DNA of 12,683 bases from CAWUIO01 sp963922455 (GTDB lineage: Bacteria > Bacteroidota > Bacteroidia > Cytophagales > Microscillaceae): contig CAWUIO010000153.1 of NCBI GenBank assembly GCA_963922455.1, forward strand, positions 1-12,683, given 5' to 3'. The number at the start of each line of letters is the position of its first letter. Position 1 is the stretch's first letter. Shown here in pieces: positions 7,839-12,683 of the stretch. The notes under the pieces were generated by a model, which was not told the origin of the DNA, did not search any database, and saw only the letters and a list, made by a program, of their open reading frames with translations. Position numbers and translations under genes: made by a program.

Positions 7839-7909
7839 CGGGCTTTCGCTACTCGCCGGCCTACCCACAGCCAGCGGCGGGCTCAAACAGGCCGCTCTAT
7901 CCCTAAGCC
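7839..7909 (-). repeat. GC-rich dispersed repeat, copy B (inverted relative to copy A)
   Basis: Read on the minus strand this is copy A with two differences in the first 39 bases (7909-7871), a 9-base variable middle (7870-7862) and an identical 23-base block (7861-7839). It fills most of the gap between two convergent genes and starts 3 bases from the protease stop codon. Similarity to copy A ends close to the last conserved base on both sides, which supports a bounded element. Confidence 0.75.
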
Positions 7910-7912
7910 AAA

Positions 7913-10900
7913 TTATTCTACTTTTACAAACCTAAAGTGAGGCATATCCGGGAGATCTGGTAGGCCTAAAATATAGGAGCCTAGGGGCAAGCCTTTCAAA
8001 GATAATAAAGCCTGATTACCAGACTCCAAACGTATCAAGTCTCCCTTCCGGATCACTTTACCCATAGCATTGTACAAAACATAAGCCGTTCTGAGGGGAA
8101 TAGCTCCCCGGGTCCAGGCAATTGTTAATTCATCTTGACTCGGTATAGGGTACAGCCGAAGCCCCTGATTCGTAAAAACTTCGGCTTGAGAAGTAAGAAC
8201 GGTACTGATCTCCGTACTGCTATCCATGCGGTACTGGGGCTCTTCTGGGCAGTTAAACTCCACAACTTGTATGAAGTATATAAGTTCGCTATTTAAACCA
8301 CTCACTTGTACACGTTCATTTTCTCCTTGGTACACCACCGATGCTTGCCCAATTTGATTCCCTTGACCAAATACAGAATCGGCAGAATATACCTGTCCGT
8401 CTACCGGGTAATCACGGTTATCTAAAGAGCTCTCAGCTTTCATCAAGACTAAGCGTTGGGTACCGTTTCCTTGGGTAAAATTGACTTCAATTGCTCCCTG
8501 GCCTATATTTTGAAATGAAAGGCCACTGGCACTTAGCGTGGGAGTCTCACAAATTTGTAAAGTGATAGACTCTGTTGCCAAACTATCTCGCTTGTATAAG
8601 GGACTCCCCAGGCAGTTCAACTCCACAACCGTGATAAAAAAGCTAGTATCGGGATCTATCTGAGAAATGCTAAGGCTTTGCCCACTTCCCTTGTATACTA
8701 CAAACGCGTGGCCTATTTGACTACCCATACCAAAAGCTGTATCTGCTTGGTAGATTTGACCATCCACGGGCAGGTCTTGGCTAGTAAATGTTTGGGATTT
8801 TTTTGCCAAGACAAGCCTTTCGCTTCCATTACCCGCACTCCACGACACGCGGATACCCCCATTTCCTTCTTGACTTACTTGAAGGTCTTGGGCATTTTGC
8901 GTCGGAGCTTCACAATTGGTTTTTGTAAACGAGATACTGCTAGAATCATTTCCCAAGTACAACTTACTAGCCGGGCAAGTAAACTCAAAGACCCGGGCAA
9001 AATAGGTCTGCCCATCCTGTAAACCATGGAGTATAACGTGATTTTCCGTGCCCTGATACACTACCGAGGCCGAGCCAATACTACTTCCTTGGCCTAAGGT
9101 GGTGTCGGCCTGATAGTCCGTGCCATCCAGGGGTAAATCTGCACTCGTGAAGTCTGAACCAGTTTTTATTAATACCAAACGGCCATCTCCATCGCCCGAA
9201 GTCCACGTGAGCCGGCCACTGGAGTCACGCCCGTTTTCAAAGGCAAGCGCTTGGCTCACCTCTTGGGGGAGGGCACAGGTACTTACTTCTATAACATTAG
9301 AATTTGGCGATACCGTACTAGGTCCTGTAAACCGTACCCGGTATTGATAAGTTGTATTTGGATTTAAACCACTCACCGAAAACTCGGTTTGGACACTGCT
9401 CACGGCTTGGCTTTCTAAGGCAAAAGTGCTGAAGTTATCAGAGGACACATCTAACTCATAGCCGGTCGCTATGGAAATGGCTTCCCATCGGGCGACAAAA
9501 CTGCTAGAAGTAATGCTACTAGCCTCCAAAGCCTGAGGACGAAGCACATTCCGTTTTCCTCCTATACAAAAGCTTAAATCCGCATTGATGCTGGTCCAAT
9601 CGGTAATGCCTTGGGCCGTCAAATTATCAGGGTCCCTAATATGGGCAGCTTGGTGATTGATACCCGTCCTCCTTGACCAAAACCACTGTACGCCAGCGTT
9701 GAGAATAGGTCTTACCGATACCCAGTAATGTCCACTTTCCAAGGTGATGGCGGTATCCAGGCTTAGCAAAAAATTAGGTTGGTTCCTGACGGCTTGTATC
9801 GTTTGGGTACTAATTAAATTTCCGGGCTTACCCAAGGTGTCGGCATATACACTTACTTTTACCTGGGCTATATTACTATCGGCTTGCTGCGTGCCGTTAA
9901 CTGATACATATTGTAAAACGAATGATTCCCCAAAGCCAACCTCAAAGTCATCTGCCGACTCCAAAAAGGAGCCGCCAATATTGGGGAAAATTTGGGAGGC
10001 CGAGCTTTGTGAGCTAAGAACTTCTTTTTGATCAAAGATGGGATTGAGTAGTACGTGAAGGCTGTCATTATCGGGATTGCTATCCCCTCCCAAACCGGTA
10101 AATACCGTCAAGGCATAACTTTGCGTAGAGTCGGATAAATCCAGGCTTAGGCTAAAAGTGTATTCGACCATTTTTTGTGGCCCCAATGATATACTCAGTG
10201 TTTCTATCACGGGGGTATTTTGATTCAATTGGAAACCCACAGGAATGCTGGATTGACTAGCACTGCCAAAATTGGCAATCATGATGGTCAATTCTACTTC
10301 AGCCCTGGCTTGAAAAGGATCGGCTGCTACATCTGGGGAAACGATCGCTCGGACGCCTACATCTTGGGAGGGAAAGCTTAAATCATCTACAAAAGTCCAG
10401 CCTTGGTCTTTATAAATACCTCGAACGGCATCTCCAATATCGTGAATAGCTTCTCCATTACCGATGAATGGAGTCATTAAGGAGTTAGGATCACCCCCTG
10501 GAAATGTACTTTCATCTAAATGAGAGTAACTCGAGCCACTGTTGAATGGGTTCGGAGCGTACATCTTAGGCCTTTGCCCTCCCAAGGCAGCTCGGGCATT
10601 GGCCCCTCCTTGAAATAAGTCATCTCCAATCAAAGCGCTGGTTTGGGCCGTAGTCCCAAAACCTAGCGATAAGATAGTACTGCCATTTCCTAGCTCCACC
10701 AACTCATCGTAAGACATAGGGTTGGCGCCATTGCTAAATCCCACACCTGCCCCAGAATTAGAATTACCGGTAAACCCCAGACCGTGGCCCAGTTCGTGCA
10801 GTACTACCGAAACAAAATCAAATTGATTATTTGGGGTATTGCCGTCTAGGCCGTAATACCAATTAGCTGTAGAATTAAAGCTTGCCAATACATCCGGCCC

Positions 10901-11428
10901 CGTAGGATCAATATCTTCTCCATCAATTGCATTGGCTAGGGCTACTACATAGGCAGTGCTGGCATTAGGCCCATTTAAGGTAGTATATATGCCACCAGGA
11001 CTCGCCGAGCCCAAGACATTACCTCCCAAAGCACTAAACTGGGCATCGATGAGGATAGGAACCGGGGATACCAGTTCGGAAGCCCAGATATCCACGGCAA
11101 ATTGAAATGCGGCTTTGGCATCGGGGTTGGCCTCAAAACCTGCATCGTACTGGACATTAATTTCACTCTGAGGGATGGGAAGAATTATCGGTGAATCTTT
11201 CAAAACCAAGCCTTTACCTAACTCTTGAAAATAGGGTAGGCGAGGAGATATTAGACTTCGCCCCTCCCTAGGGTGCCAATAACAGGTATCATGGGAGGTG
11301 CCTAAGCGCACCCACTCATGAATGGAAGGTGAGTCTTGCAGAGTTTGCGAGTAAAGATCTTGAAATATAAAACTGCTGGTTAATAAAAAAGAGAAAATGA
11401 ATTTTAAAAGGGTAAAGTAGCGGTTCAT
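7913..11428 (-). CDS. Secreted zinc metalloprotease with CARDB, FN3 repeats and T9SS sorting domain
   Basis: The 1171-residue protein has a signal peptide (about 1-28, ending LYSQ) and a metalloprotease domain (about 80-345). That domain carries the zinc motif HELGHGLGF (His211, Glu212, His215). His303 in SHLDE and Met318 in SLMTP are candidates for the third ligand and a Met-turn. A CARDB-like beta domain (about 353-463) comes next, then a jelly-roll-like region (about 470-625) and a typical fibronectin type III domain (about 632-715). Three related 120-residue FN3-like repeats lie at about 716-1078. The C-terminal 85 residues (LRLYPIPSQDELTI onward) are a type A T9SS sorting domain with the usual final beta strands. 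It should be exported through the Sec and type IX systems and be cell-attached or released. The substrate is unknown. The gene lies 62 bp downstream of the DUF6438 lipoprotein gene on the same strand. Confidence 0.92.
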   Translation of the reverse strand: MNRYFTLLKFIFSFLLTSSFIFQDLYSQTLQDSPSIHEWVRLGTSHDTCYWHPREGRSLISPRLPYFQELGKGLVLKDSPIILPIPQSEINVQYDAGFEANPDAKAAFQFAVDIWASELVSPVPILIDAQFSALGGNVLGSASPGGIYTTLNGPNASTAYVVALANAIDGEDIDPTGPDVLASFNSTANWYYGLDGNTPNNQFDFVSVVLHELGHGLGFTGNSNSGAGVGFSNGANPMSYDELVELGNGSTILSLGFGTTAQTSALIGDDLFQGGANARAALGGQRPKMYAPNPFNSGSSYSHLDESTFPGGDPNSLMTPFIGNGEAIHDIGDAVRGIYKDQGWTFVDDLSFPSQDVGVRAIVSPDVAADPFQARAEVELTIMIANFGSASQSSIPVGFQLNQNTPVIETLSISLGPQKMVEYTFSLSLDLSDSTQSYALTVFTGLGGDSNPDNDSLHVLLNPIFDQKEVLSSQSSASQIFPNIGGSFLESADDFEVGFGESFVLQYVSVNGTQQADSNIAQVKVSVYADTLGKPGNLISTQTIQAVRNQPNFLLSLDTAITLESGHYWVSVRPILNAGVQWFWSRRTGINHQAAHIRDPDNLTAQGITDWTSINADLSFCIGGKRNVLRPQALEASSITSSSFVARWEAISIATGYELDVSSDNFSTFALESQAVSSVQTEFSVSGLNPNTTYQYRVRFTGPSTVSPNSNVIEVSTCALPQEVSQALAFENGRDSSGRLTWTSGDGDGRLVLIKTGSDFTSADLPLDGTDYQADTTLGQGSSIGSASVVYQGTENHVILHGLQDGQTYFARVFEFTCPASKLYLGNDSSSISFTKTNCEAPTQNAQDLQVSQEGNGGIRVSWSAGNGSERLVLAKKSQTFTSQDLPVDGQIYQADTAFGMGSQIGHAFVVYKGSGQSLSISQIDPDTSFFITVVELNCLGSPLYKRDSLATESITLQICETPTLSASGLSFQNIGQGAIEVNFTQGNGTQRLVLMKAESSLDNRDYPVDGQVYSADSVFGQGNQIGQASVVYQGENERVQVSGLNSELIYFIQVVEFNCPEEPQYRMDSSTEISTVLTSQAEVFTNQGLRLYPIPSQDELTIAWTRGAIPLRTAYVLYNAMGKVIRKGDLIRLESGNQALLSLKGLPLGSYILGLPDLPDMPHFRFVKVE
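8190..9285 (-). repeat. Three tandem FN3-like repeats of about 120 residues in the protease gene
   Basis: Three consecutive units (about residues 716-838, 838-959 and 959-1078) share the pattern RLVL-K, then DLPVDG or a close variant, Y-ADT or Y-ADS, FG-G-QIG-A-VVY-G, and a late E-x-x-C. Each unit opens with Cys-x-x-Pro (CALP, CEAP, CETP) and carries a second Cys, suggesting one disulfide per unit. The DNA has diverged, so the duplication is not recent. Confidence 0.8.
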
Positions 11429-11439
11429 AGGATGCTAAT

Positions 11440-11493
11440 TGATAAGATACAGTTAAACTATATTTTATACGAATTAGCCCTAAGATCTTATCA
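11440..11493. repeat. Inverted repeat between the DUF6438 and protease genes
   Basis: TGATAAGAT (11440-11448) pairs perfectly with ATCTTATCA (11485-11493) across a 36-base AT-rich spacer. The right arm overlaps the stop codon of the DUF6438 gene and part of a 10-bp palindrome, TAAGATCTTA (11481-11490). It could be an operator, an attenuator hairpin or chance. No T-run follows it leftward. Confidence 0.35.
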
Positions 11494-11949
11494 TTTCTTT
11501 TCTTTCCATTTCACTACATCAATGACTTTTTCCAACTCTTTTTCCATCTCAATTAAGGCCTTGGGAGCATTGTAGTAGTCCATTACTTTTTTTGATTGAC
11601 CCTTGTGAGAAAAGTAGACATAAGTCGTAGGGAGGTCTGTGATCTCGGCGGTGTAGCGATCTTTTAATTTCATAAAATTCTTCTCTTGAAAGAATGTAAT
11701 TAAATAATCAATCTTGTCTTGGCTGACCTGGCCCTGATATACACCTTGATATCTAAAATAGGCCTTGCCTTCCAACTCTGCATAGCCATTGGGGTAGATT
11801 TTTAGTTCATAGGCAGGGCAAGTCCCGTAACACTGGGTTTTTTGCAGAGAGAAAAGTAATTCGCCTTCCTGGGGGATTTGACTAGATTTGCAGGCGGGCG
11901 TACTAATCAGAATGCAGAGGTAAATAAAATAAAGGATGCTGCGCTTCAT
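11491..11949 (-). CDS. DUF6438 domain lipoprotein
   Basis: The 152-residue protein begins with a short basic, hydrophobic leader ending STPAC, a relaxed lipobox with the lipidated residue predicted as Cys20. The rest matches the DUF6438 pattern: CYGTCPAYELKIYPNGYAELEG, then a basic C-terminal half (YTAEITDLPTTYVYF, VMDYYNAP). The two close cysteines in CYGTC are a family hallmark and may form a disulfide. Function is unknown, and the predicted place is the periplasmic or outer-membrane face. It is the first gene of a leftward pair with the protease. Its start is only 41 bp from the divergent DUF3109 start. Confidence 0.85.
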   Translation of the reverse strand: MKRSILYFIYLCILISTPACKSSQIPQEGELLFSLQKTQCYGTCPAYELKIYPNGYAELEGKAYFRYQGVYQGQVSQDKIDYLITFFQEKNFMKLKDRYTAEITDLPTTYVYFSHKGQSKKVMDYYNAPKALIEMEKELEKVIDVVKWKEKK

Positions 11950-11950
11950 G

Positions 11951-11958
11951 TATATTTG
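11951..11958 (+). promoter_or_regulatory. Candidate Bacteroidota -7 element for the DUF3109 gene
   Basis: TATATTTG is a perfect match to the TAnnTTTG -7 consensus used by the primary sigma factor of Bacteroidota. It lies 32 bases before the ATG at 11991. No good TTG -33 element is seen at the expected spacing. A promoter here would overlap the start region of the divergent DUF6438 gene. Confidence 0.4.
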
Positions 11959-11990
11959 ATTTTTTCTTTTAATACTTCAAAAAAACAAAA

Positions 11991-12593
11991 ATGTATCAAG
12001 TCGACGAAATATATATTAGCGATGAGGTGGTAAACGAGCAGTTTGTCTGTGATCTACAAAAATGTAAAGGGGCTTGCTGTGTAGAAGGGGACTTGGGAGC
12101 CCCTCTCGAGATGGATGAATTACTTATTTTGGAAGAAGACCTGGAGGCGATTAAGCCCTTTCTTAGCTCCGAGGGCTTGGAAGAGATTAAGTCGCAGGGC
12201 CCATTTGTACTGGATGATGAAGGTGATTTTTCGACACCCACCATCGGGGGGAGAGAATGTGCCTATGCCATTTACGATGAAAACAAAATCTTGAAATGTG
12301 GGATCGAGCAGGCCCATCAAGCAGGTAAGACAGGCTTTCAAAAGCCTATTTCATGTCATCTTTATCCTATACGGGTGCAGAAACTGAAATCTGGAGAATC
12401 GCTCAATTACAGCCGTTGGGGGATTTGTGAAGCCGCTTGTACCCTAGGGAAGTCCCTGCAAGTCCCTATTTACCGCTTTGTAAAAGAGGCCCTTATACGA
12501 AAGTATGGGGAAGCCTGGTACGAAGCCCTAGAAACCTTGGTAGCCATGTACCAGGAAAATCAAGGGCCAAAAGATAATTCTCAAAGCTCCTAA
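11991..12593 (+). CDS. DUF3109 cysteine-rich protein
   Basis: The 200-residue protein matches the DUF3109 family common in Bacteroidota. It has nine cysteines: 20, 25, 29 and 30 (FVCDLQKCKGACC), then 90, 103, 122 (ISCHLYP), 146 and 150 (GICEAAC). The spacing resembles the metal-binding cysteine clusters of the related YkgJ-type proteins, so a zinc or iron-sulfur site is likely. The metal and the reaction are unknown. There is no signal peptide, so it is predicted to be cytoplasmic. The ATG follows an A-rich stretch (CAAAAATG) rather than a Shine-Dalgarno site, which is normal for this phylum. It is transcribed divergently from the DUF6438 gene, and a hairpin lies 18 bases past its stop. Confidence 0.9.
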   Translation: MYQVDEIYISDEVVNEQFVCDLQKCKGACCVEGDLGAPLEMDELLILEEDLEAIKPFLSSEGLEEIKSQGPFVLDDEGDFSTPTIGGRECAYAIYDENKILKCGIEQAHQAGKTGFQKPISCHLYPIRVQKLKSGESLNYSRWGICEAACTLGKSLQVPIYRFVKEALIRKYGEAWYEALETLVAMYQENQGPKDNSQSS

Positions 12594-12611
12594 GCCGATA
12601 CTAAGCTTATG

Positions 12612-12634
12612 GCCCTAGGGTGGTCTGTTAGGGC
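12612..12634 (+). terminator. Weak hairpin after the DUF3109 gene
   Basis: GCCCTA (12612-12617) pairs with TAGGGC (12629-12634) across an 11-base loop, 18 bases after the DUF3109 stop. No T-run follows, so it is at best a weak or factor-assisted terminator. The right arm also forms part of the sequence suspected below as an insertion-sequence end. Confidence 0.25.
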
Positions 12635-12683
12635 TGTCCGAAAAGCTAGCAAGCCTGGAAAGAGGAAAATGGAATTTTTGGTA
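12631..12683 (+). other. Possible left end of an insertion sequence with the start of an ORF, cut by the window edge
   Basis: The sequence GGGCTGTCCGAAAAG (12631-12645) resembles the terminal inverted repeats of several transposase families. About 24 bases later a purine-rich AGAGGAAA precedes an ATG (12669-12671) that reads MEFLV to the last base. Nothing beyond this is visible, so neither the partner repeat nor a transposase can be confirmed. It may equally be an ordinary gene start. Confidence 0.2.

Noticed and set aside
34..7909. Composite transposon bounded by the two inverted GC-rich repeats
   Set aside because: The enclosed genes are ordinary envelope and signalling genes without a transposase or integrase, the repeats are too short to be insertion sequences, and no target duplication is seen.
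8678..9347. Plus-strand ORFs opposite the protease
   Set aside because: They are shadows of the FN3-repeat coding region, with no domain and no initiation signal.
11996..12341. Minus-strand ORFs opposite the DUF3109 gene
   Set aside because: They are fully contained in a well-supported gene and have low-complexity, serine-rich translations.

Overview
The window looks like chromosomal DNA from a Bacteroidota bacterium, most likely of the Saprospira/Saprospirales type. The evidence is a secreted protease with a C-terminal type IX secretion sorting domain, three Bacteroidota-typical domain families (DUF2027-Smr, DUF6438, DUF3109), start sites without clear Shine-Dalgarno sequences, and a TAnnTTTG-type -7 element. 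The genus-level placement is an impression from these traits and from the GC-rich dispersed repeat, not a computed result.

Layout. Positions 1-160 hold a polypyrimidine run, a GC-rich dispersed repeat (copy A, 34-105) and a terminator hairpin. Two leftward genes follow: a DUF2027-Smr protein (161-1192) and, upstream of it, a DUF2279 envelope protein (1248-2330). A 38-bp divergent gap holding a small inverted repeat separates them from a rightward pair: a very large membrane hybrid histidine kinase (2369-7105) and a permuted papain-like YiiX/C92-type hydrolase (7176-7769). The hydrolase converges on a 1171-residue secreted zinc metalloprotease (7913-11428, leftward). The gap between them contains a hairpin and copy B of the GC-rich repeat (7839-7909), inverted relative to copy A. 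Upstream of the protease and on the same strand is a DUF6438 lipoprotein (11491-11949). It is divergent from a cysteine-rich DUF3109 protein (11991-12593). The last 90 bases carry a hairpin and what may be the left end of an insertion sequence or another gene, cut by the window edge.

How the genes may work together. Most products act at the cell envelope or outside it: a sensor kinase with an extracellular DISM domain and five PAS domains, a possible cell-wall or lipid amidase, a T9SS-exported protease, a lipoprotein and a DUF2279 membrane protein. The kinase phosphorelay (HisKA, receiver, HPt) ends without a DNA-binding output, so its final response regulator must lie elsewhere. No defence system, CRISPR array, prophage or biosynthetic cluster is visible. 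The least explained element is the pair of inverted GC-rich repeats, both placed at the 3' ends of genes.
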